Below, one piece after another: positions 34,660 through 47,189 of a DNA stretch of 64,000 nucleotides (its first letter is position 1; each line of letters opens with the position of its first letter). The notes beneath the pieces were generated by a model. That model ran no database searches, was not told where the DNA came from, and saw nothing but the letters and a program-made list of their open reading frames with translations. The stretch comes from Enoplolaimus lenunculus (taxonomy: Eukaryota; Nematoda; Enoplea; Enoplida; Thoracostomopsidae). The translations under genes and the position numbers were made by a program. Where the stretch lies: assembly GCA_030248215.1 (NCBI GenBank), contig JASANG010001404.1, positions 1-64,000 on the forward strand. The letters run 5' to 3'.

Positions 34660-34951
34660 CTTCGAAACTGTGTCCAGCAACAACTGCAAAGAAACATGTT
34701 TCAAAGGTATCCGGACTGTCCAAGTAAAAGAATCGGTTGCAATCAAACGAAATACGGAAAACGGAACGCCGACCGACAACTTTATTCCTTGCACTCCTAA
34801 AGGGGTACTCGTTTATTTCCAGTTATTCAAACATGGAATAAACAGCTGTTCTAAATGCTTTTCACGCATAAAATATATTCTTTCAAAACACCTTTTGATA
34901 CTAATAACCAGCGAAGCAAAAAAAGTCATTTTGAGTTTCTGCCAAGTTTAG
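34660..34951 (+). other. Candidate orphan exon, unknown product
   Basis: Follows AATTAATACAG and stays open for more than 90 codons, encoding FETVSSNNCKETCFKG and TPTDNFIPCTPKG before a more AT-rich tail. A donor (GGG then GTACTC) would end it after TPKG. No partner exon or family was recognised, and it may be chance. Confidence 0.25.
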
Positions 34952-35019
34952 TTCGGCCATTACTTTTACGACCGTGTCATATTCTGATGAGACATCACAA
35001 GAGAAAGCTTAGATCTTGG

Positions 35020-35112
35020 CCCATACTTTTTTGGTTAGGCTTAGGTTTACACTTTTTTCAACGCTTAGGCTTAGGAATATGCTTATTCTAAAGTTACGGC
35101 CCTAAAAGTAAC
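35020..35112. mobile_element. TTAGGC-family MITE fragment (A2)
   Basis: GGCCCATACTTTTTTGGTTAGG start and AAGTTACGGCCCTAAAAGTAA end, immediately downstream of the GCC1-like stop. Confidence 0.6.
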
Positions 35113-35215
35113 GTCTTTCTTTTGGTCCACAGTTCCAATCCTTCGACTACCAACAGTCACATTCGACTCCGAAGCCCAAGCAATTACAGCTACTCCCATT
35201 TGCCTCATGACCATC

Positions 35216-38200
35216 TCACTTGCCTGACGCTTCTTTACCACCGGTTCCTTTCTGATTCCACCAATACCATCGATCGTTATGCCGACGTACTGCATCAATT
35301 TCTTTCGGACTTAAATTGAGCATTGTTGAAAGCGCTTTGAGCATATGGGACTTGGCTGCTGGCTCTTCACACAACATATAATGATACGTAACATTCTTTA
35401 AGTATTCCAAGTTGACCGTAGGAGACCGAGCTGAGGAATTATTATTATTATCACAGCTGTTGTTATTCATTGTGGAATTTGAGAGATTGCCATCATTGCA
35501 ACAATGCATTGTTGTTGTTGCATTACTTCGCGCGAGTGACGATCGTAGCTCACGTATTTCATCTTTTAGTACCTATAATTAAAACTTAGAACACAGTATA
35601 CACCTCTATAATTGAATTTTTATTTACTGCCACACTATTATTGAGCCTTTTGTGAAAAGTCTATAGCGGTAGCAGGGCTAGAACCGGTCAGGTCATTTTG
35701 GGCTCGGCCCTGGACCCATCAGCCTCAGCCCGGGCAGGTGGTAGTTTTTTATTTTCGAAGAAAAAAACCAAAATAAGTTTTAAAATAAAGTTTTATATTA
35801 TACAGTTACGGATGCAGAGAATTTTGACGGGGTAGCGGCAAAATTGCAATATATATCGTGGAAGAAGCTTCGCGAGCGTGAGATCCATTATTTCAATCAT
35901 AATATACTTACAACGGTTTATATCGGGTTGGTCCGGTATGACATCCGATCCTAAGACATCCGATCCCTGGGCCCCCCAGATATACAGGCTGGCTGCTTTA
36001 GTATCTTACGGCCAGACCGCAAAATCACACACAGCAAAGAATCAAAAGAAAAGAAAACTAGAGAAAGAAACCTTGCAAGCAGAGCCAGTCACAAACCAGG
36101 GCATTTTGGAGCAAATGTTCGAAATTTTAGTTTTGGATGATCTGAATTGGTATATAAAAACCTTTGTCTAGGTAGCGTAACCACGTCTCCAAACAGAGCT
36201 GATACACTAGGTCTCTGCGCACTGTAATAGCCTTGTCGAGAACTGTCGGCGGAGTAATTCGATTTACAGTTTAGCTTCCCTTAATATTGATTATACAGTT
36301 AACTCAAATATAACGCCGCCCGCTAGATTTTCAGTGTAGAAACGCTAGAATCTAGAAATCTGAACGAAATTGCATGAACGGCACGAAAGTAAAAACTTGT
36401 TACGTATGGACCTTAACATTTCCGTTCCCCGATCTGAATCTACTCTGGTTCGTATTATATTAATACAATTTTATATAGAAACATGGTTTCCTTTAGGTTT
36501 AGATTTATAGTTAGAATCAGTTTGCAGGTCTTAATAGTTAACATGAGCCCTTACCTCAATCGTTCTCACCGCTCTCAATTCAGCAGCAACTGCCGCGTGT
36601 TCTGCTTCTCGCAGTTGACTTTCACGTTTCCGCAACGCACGTGCCATTGTTGTTAATTCACGTGATCGATGAGACAATTCGTCTGCAATATACAACGGAA
36701 TATCACCCCCGTTCGCGGCAGCATCCACCGGCTCAAACGCACCTGGATATTCATCGCGGTTTTCTATACTGCCGTTATTCTGTCTCTCTTTTCCTGCGAT
36801 TGCTTCGATTTCCTTGGAATAATTTTTCTGATCAGAAGAAGGCAAAATTTTTTTCGGTGACAAATCCAAGTTTGATTGCAACGCTTTTATTACACAGTTA
36901 AGTTGTTCGATGTCGCCGTCTTTTTCAGCCAAAAGTGCAAGAGACCGATCACGATGTTTACTCATTTCAGTTTCAAGCTCCGATATGCGTAGTCTAAAAT
37001 CAAAAAACAAAACATTTAGATTGAAACAATTCGCCGTCTTGAAGGTATAAAAGCGCATCTGCGTCCTAGAGTTAAATGTAATTCTGTGATGAAATACTTA
37101 TTTTAAGCTTTAATTTGAGCACTTACTTTTCACTTCCGATGATTTAACACGTGCACATGCAAACGTACGCGGACGCAAGCAGAATTTTTTCTACAGCCAC
37201 ACGCACTTGAGCGCGTTTGTCCACGAGGATTGAGCGTTTAATTCTGACCGCAACAGTATCTCACACTTTCTGTTTCTAGCCTAATATCAGGTCGCACTCT
37301 ACTTTACACCACAATAAAAAATACTAACCTGCAACCAGCTTCAACATCAGCCAACGATTTGGTGTGAGTCTCCTTTAATTTGACAATCGCTTCTCGTAAT
37401 CCATCCGCGCACTTTGTGGCTTCGTCTTCAGATGCGTCTTTTTCTGCAGTTAACGTTGCAAGTCGTGACTGCACTGCAATTAACTGTCGCTGTATATGTT
37501 GATAATCGCCGTTTGCTGTCGCATGATTGGAATCGTTTGGCGATAAGTTCTGAAACAAATTATAAAACAAGCCTAATAATAATATGACGGTTAAAAACTG
37601 TCTGCTCCGATGAAACGAGACATTTATCTCATGTGCGCACTATTCTATTTCGCAATTTATTCAGAACATCCACTATATCTGTAGGGTTGTTTCTAAAGGA
37701 ATAGCTAAAGTGATCACCACTCAGTCAAAGAAATACAAATTGTTGTTTTGCATTTATATATACGTAACGTCCGTCAATTACTACCTACATTATAATTTTA
37801 TATAAATTAAAAATTTTGCAATTGTTATCTTCAACCCTTTCACACATACAGTATCACCTTTTATGATACGATACACAATAACAACAAAAATACCAAGAGA
37901 AATGATTGGACATTTCGTATTCAACTAAACAGACAGGTCGCAGTAAACTTATAATAATTCTACAGAACAAACCTATAATACTTATACGATTTACCTTTGA
38001 CTTTGCAACTTTCAATGCAGCTTCGGCTTTGAGTTTGTACTTTTCAAATTCTTCATTCAATCCGTCTAATCGCTCTTGACAAGTACTGTGAATGGTTGAG
38101 TCGTTCGTTTTCGACTGAATATTGAGTAATTCTTAAACATAAAGGTAGATACACAATTTTAAACTTTAAACCGTGTTCTGGCTAACTGAAATTTACACAA

Positions 38201-41200
38201 CGCTAAAAATACATTGTAATCATTCTTGTAATAATTTTCAGCAGTGCCAACTCAAGCACAATGCTAGAAATGTCACATACAATCAAAAATGGAAGAAAAA
38301 GTATTAATTAACCACTCTGTTGTCGCATTGTACTAAACAGCATATACAACCAGGACATTATATTCCGTGCGATCGCCATCAATGTGACATATAAACCGCT
38401 ATTCCAATCATGTAAAGCATGCCCTGCCACCTTGCCTCTACTGAAAAAATTTTCGATACAGACTTTCCGCCGTCATGGGCGTACCCAGGATTTCGGAAAA
38501 AGCGGTTACGCCTTATAAAAATTTCGATGGGGCGGCTTTTTGTGTTACGAATTGAAGTGATAAAACCACGTCTAAAGACCTTTGTTCAAAAATCCCAAAG
38601 AAGTGGTTTGACCCCTGAAACCCTCTGACTACACCCTTGGCTGACTGAACTTCAGCTTACCCAAAATATTTTCGTCGTCACAGTTTATTACTCGTTTAAG
38701 GTTGGCGATGTTAGTTTTGGCTTGCGCAATTAGCTCATCTGCGTTGTCATCGTTTACCGTGTTGAATTTGACAAGGCTTCGAGTTTCGCTTGCTGTAGCG
38801 TGTGCGCTTACTGTCGCCAGTTTTGTATTTTCAGTTTCCAAATGAGCAATACGTGTCTAAACTTAATAAAATAGATAGACTGACGTTGACAGTAAGTTGG
38901 CTAAAAACGTGCAGACATTAGGACCCGAATTCTCAAATGTATGTAGCCCTGAGCACCAGTTAATTATAGTTCCTGTAACTTTCGAACCAGTGAATGGCGA
39001 GGTTCGAAATTCAGCACATGGTTCGCACTTGATTTGTCCTACTTAGGTACCAATTTTTAGATCAGCAATTTTTGCAAATAGGTACTTTAATAAATAAAAC
39101 AAAATCGTATGTTTTCTTATGTTATCAACAGATTTAAATAGGCCAACTAACTACTCATTATGCGTCGTCCACAATATCGTACATCAGCAATGTAAATTTT
39201 TTCATCGATAAGAGATTCTCAAACGCGCAACTATCACCAGAAAGCTATACATTTTCAAACAGATGAACTAAAACGTGTTGAACATGAAACGTCAACATTC
39301 CCCGGTTCAAAAGTTACAACTCCTATTATCAAATGGTGATAGGTACCGCATATCTATGAGACTACAGGCCTAAAAATCAGCTTACTTGTAGCCTTGTCAC
39401 ACTGTCGTCAAGCGTTGTTCTAGTTGCTTCGCCTTGCGCAACAGTTGCGGTCATTTCTGAAATTCGTTTTTCAAGTGCATCAACACGTTCGTTATGATCA
39501 AATGCAGTCGCCGCAAGTTGTTGTTCAGCCCTGTCCGCACGCTGCGATTCCGATTCTAAAGCAGTTGATTTTGATTCCTGTAATTTGAAACAAAATAAAC
39601 TCAATTGCGAATGTGCAACTATATTATTCAGAAATAAAAACGCTAAAAATACGTTACAGTTTTGCAATTAGTATAGACGCAAGTTATTGTGGAATCTGCA
39701 TAAACTACACATGTCAATAGTGCAACGCTGTATATCATTCTGGCGTTTTTTACGTTACCGTTTTTTACGTTACCGAAAACATACCTAACCCTAAAATCCT
39801 GGTCCGAGGCTTGTCAGCTTTTATTCATGCGACAAATTCAAAAGTGTTAATAACATTAAACCAATCAGATTGCGTCTTACCACAATTTTGGTCAATTCAT
39901 CCACACGTTTCTTCGTTGCGGTGCACTGGCTCAATTCAGATTCTTTAATTTCGATGATTTTGTGCAAAGATGCAATCTCTTCCCGACTTCGCTCAATTGT
40001 TTGTTCGTATTCTTTTGGCACCAAGGCAGTATCGTTTAATTCTTTAGTTAACAGAGACACCTGAAACAACACTTTACAGTATCACAATCATTTTCAGTAA
40101 ACACGCTCATTTATAAACGCAACTATGTGAAATCAAGCGGCAATGTAACTAAAATAGAATGCATATGTTACTCCCAATAAGTACGTAGGTATATCAAAGA
40201 TGATGTTAAGAAGATATTAATTAACGCAATAACAAAATCCTCCGTTCAATAAATATAAAACCACTTTATAACCTAACCAGTTACCAACGCAATATGATTA
40301 ATTAACTGCGCATCATTTGCGTTTCAAAAATTTCATCCTGCTTCAGCCTAAACAGTCATATTATTTCTTTTCAATAAATGCCCATTCACACGTGCAAGTT
40401 TCGGCAGCGAGAACTTGCAGCTGCTTAGAATTTACAGCTGCAAAGTACAGTTGCGGAAACTTGCACGTGCAAGTTGCAACTGCACGTTATAAATGCCAAA
40501 ATTTGCACTTGCAAACAGTAGCTGCGAGTTTGCACAAACTAGTAAGAGCAAGTTGCAGCTGCTATTTTAAATGCAAAAACGTGCACTTGCAATGATCAGA
40601 ATGCAGTATTTCTAACCTGTTTTTGGAGAGATTCAACATCTAACCGTTCTTGGGTCAGTTTCGATTGTAATTCTTTTACCACAGCGGTATGATCACTTTG
40701 ATCACACTCACGTTCACATTGCGCTTGTCGTGTTGCGGCTCGACTCTAAAATTCTATTTAGTCATAATAAGACGCGTTTTTAAAATTAATGATAAAAAAT
40801 TAAACTTTACAAAAACACTGGAGTGCTTGCGCGTATTTCTCAAAAATTTTCTCTGACGCTTTCAGCAGATATTTTTAGCTCAATAACTGGATTTTTCCAG
40901 GTACTTCGATTTCTGAAAGCAAAATTTTGCTGTCCATTTAACAAATAACATTTTCCGCGCTCAGATAAATTTTAACCGAGATTAATAAGTATATATGCAT
41001 TGAAAATAGACTATACAGACTTGTTTAAAGTACATACTTGCAATTGCGAGTTACTACTATACGACAAAATATAAATTCAAAATTTGATTTGTTCCTTTGC
41101 ACTAAACGTGAAATGGCGACACAGCAATTTTAAGCCTGATACCTACGGAACAGTATTTTTGCCGGTAAAAGTACTCAGCACTGTACGACCCAACATATAA

Positions 41201-42607
41201 CATCTATCTTACCTCTTTTAGCTGCTGCTGCAAAACCATTTTCTCACGTTGATAAGTTTCTATCAATTCCTTGATCTCTTCTGTTTTAGCTTCTAACTGC
41301 TTCTAAAACGGTCAATCAAACAATCTTCCTGCGACTTTACCTAAATGTACACAGGTCCAGAGACTATTGACTATTTGTCGAATCCTAAATACAAACATTA
41401 AGAATGTAATAAGCATAATAAAAAATTTCTAAACTATCTCAGCAAACAGCAGCAGAAACTTGCATAGCTCTGAAAGCGAAAAATTAACCTTTAAAGTTCG
41501 TTTATCTTCTTTCAACGCTGCTTCTACACGTGTTTTCTCTCGTGTCAAAGTTGCTAAGCTATTTCGTAGTGTTTCAACCACACTATGTTGGACCTTGTCC
41601 TCGTCCGCTGTATTCACAACTTTAGATGTGTCAGATTCAATCTATAATTTAATTTTAATTATTAAAGTACTGTAAGGCGATGAATTCCTGGCTTCAAAAG
41701 TTAGAGTAAAACACATATATAAATTCTACGTGTCTAAGATTACTGTCTACAAGGAAAGTAAATGTAGTTTACTTTAAAACAATTAGTCACCAAGTTATGC
41801 AGCTAACTATGTATGCACTGTTACATAAGATTATAAATAAATTCTAAATAGAACTGGGTCGACATTATACATATTTGAATTTAATATCACTTTGAAATTC
41901 GGCTCGTTTGATTCAAATAGGGTTGTTTGTGTGGCTCAGTGATCGCGGAATCCAGTTTCCATTTGCACACTGCAAAAACAACGTACTCCAGTACGACTAC
42001 TTGCTGTTGCGCTACTGTCCGCAGAAGCTTCACTTTTAACATCATCATCGGTTCCAGCGTACGGACCATTGTCACTTTCAACATCATCTTGTTTGTCTTC
42101 ACATCCGTCGCCACCTGTGGGTTCTCTAGATGCCTGCGTCTTATGTGACGTTAAAGCTTGAACGCTAGTTTCTAACGCCTCTTTTTCAGCCAACAGCGCT
42201 TTATATGCTTGGATGATATCTATAAATATTAATTTACCATTTGTGAATGTACGGCATTTTACCAGTAAATACAGATAATTTAAAATCATGTTCACCATTA
42301 GGTCACATCCAGGGTGCACCTGGAATTACAATTTACCGGAACCAAAAATACAGGCCACCAAAACATTTTTTTAACTTTCGTTTTCAGCTATATTATTGGC
42401 AAAATGATCTTAGTGAAAGAAAGGTATTTACTTAATCTGCTGCAGAACATTAGTATAGTATATAAAATGCAGGTACCAAAATTTCGGCTGTTGATCACAT
42501 CATATTATAATAAATTATCTAAACTCACCTTTCAACTTGCGTTCATATTTATCTAACTGCCTTTTCTGAACGTCAATCGTATGCTGCAGTTCGGATTTGC
42601 TCATCAT
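35216..42607 (-). CDS. GCC1: GCC1/GCC88 ortholog, GRIP-domain golgin of the trans-Golgi, twelve exons
   Basis: Exons in transcript order are 42607-42529, 42219-41987, 41641-41489, 41302-41213, 40745-40617, 40060-39881, 39577-39386, 38856-38661, 38131-37995, 37549-37329, 36993-36555 and 35572-35216. All junction phases fit, giving 2406 coding bases and 801 residues (human GCC88 has about 775). The start, QHTIDVQKRQLDKYERKLKD then AYKALLAEKEALE, matches the conserved GCC88 N-terminus (ETIETQKKQL, YQARLKD, AYKSLLKEKEALE in human). The middle is coiled coil rich in Glu, Lys, Gln and Leu. EKYKLKAEAALK and SRELTTMARALRKRE are golgin-like. The last exon holds the GRIP domain: NLEYLKNVTYHYML, with the key Tyr, then LSTMLNLSPKE and a Trp-rich tail (RWYWW) like human ASWW. 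GRIP domains bind Arl1-GTP at the trans-Golgi, where GCC88 tethers endosome-derived vesicles. The second exon adds an acidic Asp/Glu/Ser stretch. The start could be either of two adjacent ATGs. No break was seen. Confidence 0.95.
38921..39370. mobile_element. MITE in a GCC1 intron, GGCCCGAATTCTCAA ends
   Basis: GGACCCGAATTCTCAAATG start and a right end of TATGAGACTACAGGCC. TA-containing flanks and internal GGTGATAGGTACC relate it to the element at 12262. It ends about 16 bases from the donor of the exon at 39386-39577. Confidence 0.6.
40385..40600. repeat. CACGTGCAAGTT / CAGCTGC cluster in a GCC1 intron
   Basis: CACGTGCAAGTT, its complement AACTTGCACGTG and CAGCTGC recur in both orientations over about 215 bp, giving strong self-complementarity. 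It may be a small foldback element or a cluster of E-box-like palindromes. Confidence 0.6.
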
Positions 42608-43344
42608 ATAATGAAATACGTCATAAAAACATTTTACATGCCATTAATTTGAAGTTCACATGGTATGACAGCTAAACAGAGTACACACTACAACAAAACC
42701 AACAAAACATTAGCATTTATAATGCCAAAGTATTGAGCACACGATTAAACTAGCTATGCAATTAACACATCATCAGTCTAAAATAAGCCATGCACATTTC
42801 TACAGACAAGTATAAATTTCCATATCGTGGTTTTATCTTCGCGCTTAAAAAGCTTCATAACCCAAATCGCTGCTTAAACTGAGTTGGTATAGTTTAGCAG
42901 AAGCTAAGCTGATTATACCGCAACAAAAACCAAATAACTTTTTGCGGTTTGCAAAAATTTCAAACAACAAACACACCGTCGGAAATAATATAAGTTATCA
43001 AACCTAGCGTAGAATTTTGCAAAAACAAACGAACTCAATAAGACACGTAACATAAAAACATTTAAAAGTTGCAAATTTATCCAAATTTCTACCTGTAGTT
43101 ACCGAGTAGGCTCCTGAAAAGCTAGACGTGCGACATGCTGTTTAACTATTCGCTTTCCTTTATCGAGCAGTTTTCTTCACAATCTACCAACACTTTAAAA
43201 CTTCAGCTTCAAAGTATAGTATACATGTTGACTTTTTATGAGCTACCGAATTTCTTAGTTGCAAAAATAGTTGCAAAAAACATAACTCTCTACAAGGAAC
43301 GAACTTGCCCCAAGATTTCTAAAATGTTTGTTCCACCGCCACCA

Positions 43345-43493
43345 TTAACGCAGTGTCAGCATTATACAATTTAATCCAAAGTTAACGCTGGTGTCTACAA
43401 AGGTTAGTCCTGTTCGAAAATTTATTGTATTTGGATGTGGAAATTGTATTGGATGGCGGCCTTCGCTATTAAACACCATATGGAACCTAAAAG
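43345..43493 (-). other. Candidate terminal exon, unknown product
   Basis: Follows a strong TTTTTCAG acceptor on the minus strand. One frame runs 48 codons to a stop (FRFHMVFNSEGRHPIQFPHP). Another gives a short hydrophobic end (LLGSIWCLIAKAAIQ). The second frame fits the phase of the candidate exon at 44206-44318. No family was recognised. Confidence 0.25.
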
Positions 43494-43827
43494 CTGAAAA
43501 ACGAAACAGTATAAATGTGCGCAACAAATATCAAAAACCCATTTTAATTATTTATAGATAGATTGGACGATGTGATATATAACATAGTAAAACGCTAAAG
43601 AGCTTTAATTATCGTAATGCAGTTGGAAACGTACGTATGCCTGGTAGTTTTAGTACATGAAATATAAAGTTTTAACGTGTTAACATTTCCGTTGACGTCT
43701 AGGATACGAATTATTATGGTTTAATTTTTTGTGCATTTATATTAACTTTTTTTGCTACTGGTTGTGTGACCCGGAGTTTTGGTTGTTTCTGTTCTGTCAC
43801 TGACACGGTTTCCCTTCACCCCGGCGT

Positions 43828-44143
43828 CAGGGTGTAAAACGTGTAGTAAAAATAACGGAAACGAAAGCGCAAAATGGATATTGAAGTGCAAAAGTTTCAA
43901 AAATGTTTTATTGTTCTGCCAACGCAATTAAGGCGTGCATAAATTTACCGCTTTCAAAGATTAAAAAAATGGCGGATGCATCGATACGTTCAAAATTTTG
44001 GATAAATTTCGCATTATTCTTATTTCATTTCGAACAATAGAACGTAAAAATAACGTAATTTCCGTTATTTATATAACGGAAATGGAAACTGTAACGGACA
44101 TCAATTTTACCGGAAACGGAAACGAATTACCGGTTACACCCTG
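43828..44143. mobile_element. hAT-like MITE, CGGAAACGG family, complete copy
   Basis: CAGGGTGTAAAACGTG start and CCGGTTACACCCTG end. Flanks CCCGGCGT and CTCGGCGT are an 8-bp duplication with one change. Both subterminal regions carry AACGGAAACG words. The best-defined copy of this family here. Confidence 0.85.
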
Positions 44144-44205
44144 CTCGGCGTGCGTACGCGTCTTCTGTTATTGGTCAAGCAGCTTGGTCTTTGTTCGGTA
44201 CATAC

Positions 44206-44318
44206 CTTACAAGGAGGCACCATTTCGCCAACGGGACTGGGATACCGTAAAACAGACATGCATAGTTTGCAATAAGTTACTCCTTTAGTATTTACCTTCC
44301 GTGCAAATAGTGGTGAAC
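44206..44318 (-). other. Candidate exon with a CxxC pair, unknown product
   Basis: Bounded on the minus strand by ATTCATTCAG and a strong AAG/GTATGT donor. It encodes SPLFARKVNTKGVTYCKLC then SVLRYPSPVGEMVPPCK, and a second CxxC (CKVC) would be completed only by reading past the donor. It could be part of a small zinc-binding protein gene upstream of GCC1. No partner exon is certain. Confidence 0.35.
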
Positions 44319-44399
44319 CTGAATGAATCATAAGCGTTTTCATGTAAGGTTTCACAGTGGTCAAATTATATGTTCTTCTGGACTGACTAGATCTTCATG

Positions 44400-45160
44400 A
44401 CTATAGCTAGTATAGCCTGAAAAATGTGACACAACAACTGCGGGGTGGCAGGAGCGGGATGAACGTTCCCTTTTTTGAAGTCAGAAAATTTTGCATAAGA
44501 AAATTAAAATTTTTTGCATTGCAAGTCCCAAACTTACGTTTGGCTTCTCATTCGCTTCGCTCCCGATGTGTCTTCCCCCGGTATTTTTTGTTCCGCTGTG
44601 TATACGTACAACCCTCGTTTTTGGAATCCCTACGAAGCCCAAGGCCCTGGGCACTCATTTTGATGAACCGTCTGCTGGGTCTGCAAAAGAAACAAACCCC
44701 TCAATAGTTCACAGTCTTTCATCATGTTTTACTACAAGCTCGTATACGAAGGGTATAGAGAGAAAATATATCCCCTCTCAGAATTTTTGCTAAGAAACGA
44801 AAAACACTTTACAGGTTTCGAATAAATTTAGAGATCGTAACGGTGAAAAAATTTCTGTTTCACATGACGTCTCCCACCCGAAATGATATACTATGGTCAC
44901 GCTCTTGAGTCTTTGAGTTGTGCGAACCTCAATCAAAAACCGGAACCCAAAACCGGATGTAGCTTTAATGAGATCACAGCTATATTATTGTCTTTAAGAA
45001 TTGCCTTTAGCTGTGAGCCTTGCATTGTTCTACGAAATCATAAATTAACTTTGTAAAAAGAAAATAGACTGTTTGGTTTTATTTGTAGATTTTTGTATAA
45101 AAGCGGATTCTGCAAAGTCATGAAAGATCGTATTTCCAGTGATATTTTAAGTGCGTAACA
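44400..45160. other. No gene recognised; repeat word shared with 57706
   Basis: Contains GCTTCTCATTCGCTTCGCTC, also near 57715 and inverted near 58870, marking a low-copy interspersed repeat. Other frames are unremarkable. Confidence 0.4.
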
Positions 45161-45199
45161 GTATTTCAGAGTATTATTGTAATTCATAAGCCTAAGGTT

Positions 45200-45460
45200 A
45201 AATGGCCGAAACCAGACTATCGAGACTGGTCATAAAAGTCTCGGTTTCGGTCAATGTTTTGTCATCACTGGAAAAATTAAAATTTTCAAAATAAACTAAT
45301 TATTGTTTGCGGAACTATGAAAATACACTGATTCACAGCAAAATTGCATATATCTGTCAGGCATCACTTACTTCAACAATACAACGATGCATTTGCTTAA
45401 TCCTCGACTTCTGGTATCGGTTCTAGACTCAAAAAACCGAGACCGAGACCTGCTGAATAC
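45200..45460. mobile_element. Possible foldback element with GAGACC/GGTCTCG stems
   Basis: CGAGACTGGTCATAAAAGTCTCGGTTTCGG can fold on itself, and CCGAGACCGAGACC closes the segment on the right. The ends are not defined. Confidence 0.3.
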
Positions 45461-45464
45461 AGAG

Positions 45465-45590
45465 ACTTCCTAAACCTAGCCTAAGCCTAAGCCTAAGCCA
45501 GGCAAAATAAAATTAGTCGAAAGCTTAAACATAGTCCATTGCAGTCTCACCGAAAATCGTTCTGCCCCTGATCTTTACATAGGCCAAAAA
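45465..45590. mobile_element. TTAGGC-family MITE fragment
   Basis: CCTAAGCCTAAGCCTAAGCC core and the TGCCCCTGATCTTTACATAGG terminus. Confidence 0.6.
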
Positions 45591-45599
45591 CTGGATGGG

Positions 45600-46325
45600 C
45601 TTAAATTTATTAACATGGTCCAAACAAATATTGCAACTAAACGCATCGCTACAAAAACGTAGAATAGTGGAATAGCGTAGTTGTTAAGGTGGTAAAACCT
45701 CACCGGCGGGAGCTGTTAACTTTTGTTTAAACTCTTTGGATACTTGAAGCTACGAAAGGAAGAATTGTTAGCTACGTTCTGATATTTGAATGACATCTAG
45801 TATTAGATTTGAATTAACTATCCGGCTCTGGCCGCATATTATATTTATCCGGCTCCGGAATTTTTGGGTATCCGGTCGTATCCTTATATATACATGTATA
45901 CATAGATACTATATATTATATGTATATACACAGATGCCTACTTTGTCAGAGCTAGAATCACTTTACGCATTTAAATTAATAGACAGAAACGTAACACTAC
46001 TTGATTCGCAATGCTAGCGGGGCTACTCAAAACTTTCAGCAGGGGATGTAATACCTACCATCTTAGCAACAAATAGTTTTATATCCGAAATTAAACAAAA
46101 TCTACAGGGGGTGCGTATCGGCTCCGTTTAAACTCCTATCAAGTAAGTCTCAGCGGTTGAGTTAAAATCAAAATGGACCCTCGTGTTGGTACATTTCAAC
46201 AATAAGCGCAGCCAGGATTTTGGAAAGGTAGGCGGTTTACGTTGGATAAAAAATTTGAACCGGCGATTATTGGATTTAATAAACCGAAAAAAGGTAACTA
46301 AACAGCGGTTTTACAAAAATCCCAA
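45600..46325. other. No gene recognised
   Basis: Short frames only. CCGGCTCCGGAATTTTTGG near 45850 is a remnant of the CCGGAG MITE family. Confidence 0.4.
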
Positions 46326-46569
46326 AGAGGTTGGATAAGTAGGTAAAAAAGGCTTAAGGAATATGCTTATACTACTGTCACGCACTTGGAAGTAACATTG
46401 GCTTAATATCTATACGTAGCGGCGGCGTTGTTAAAGTAGGTTTCTCTGGAAATGAAAGTTTTTCCCAGTATGAGCTAATTTGGTTTGAGTAGGATTTATA
46501 AGCCGTCGGACTTGCAAGGCTTTTATGAGCGAAATACGCTATCCAATACTTACATTCTACAATGGTATG

Positions 46570-46935
46570 TATATATGGGTCCATGTTACTTTAAGGGGCG
46601 TCCAGGTTTCTGGGGGTCTATAAAAGAGTAGGTTTAGATTCTAGATAACGTTTTTTGCTAACGCTTAGGCTTTGGTTAGGCTTAGGCTTAGGCTTAGGTT
46701 TAGGAACACATATTTGCAACACTCAGATTAGGCTTTAGGCTTACGAACACATTTCTGGAACAATTAGGCTTAGGCATAGGCTTAGGCTTAGACTTAGGCT
46801 TAGCAACACATTTTTGCAACACTTAGGCTTAGACTTAGGTTTAGGAACACATTTTTTGCAACTCTCAGGCTTAGACTTAGGCTTAGGAATACGCGTAATC
46901 TACTGTTACGCCCGTTAAAGTAACATTGGCCTTTA
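46570..46935. mobile_element. TTAGGC-family MITE (A2) with expanded core
   Basis: GGTCCATGTTACTTTAAGGGG start and TACTGTTACGCCCGTTAAAG end. Between them are four blocks of TTAGGC repeats separated by GGAACACAT and TTGCAACA spacers, the longest TTAGGC tract in the window. Confidence 0.8.
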
Positions 46936-47189
46936 TATGTATATGTATAGAACAAATTCGAGGGCTATTCGGATAATATTCCAAGCAAGCCGGTGTTCGC
47001 TCGAAAATGGTTCTTTTTAGTAGCATTTTTAACTCATTGACAAAACTTAAATTTTAATAGTTAAAGACAAATTTAAAGTTTGTTGCTTAACATTCTGTTT
47101 CCGTACATTTCTGTTGATACTTTATCATGCGCTGTTTGACGGTGAAATTTGATTATTTCTAAATTTTATGCGCGCAAGCGCTACACACA

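Noticed and set aside
46640-46935. Telomere end or fused telomere
   Set aside because: The TTAGGC tracts are short, interrupted and enclosed by MITE termini, as in the many other copies of the family.
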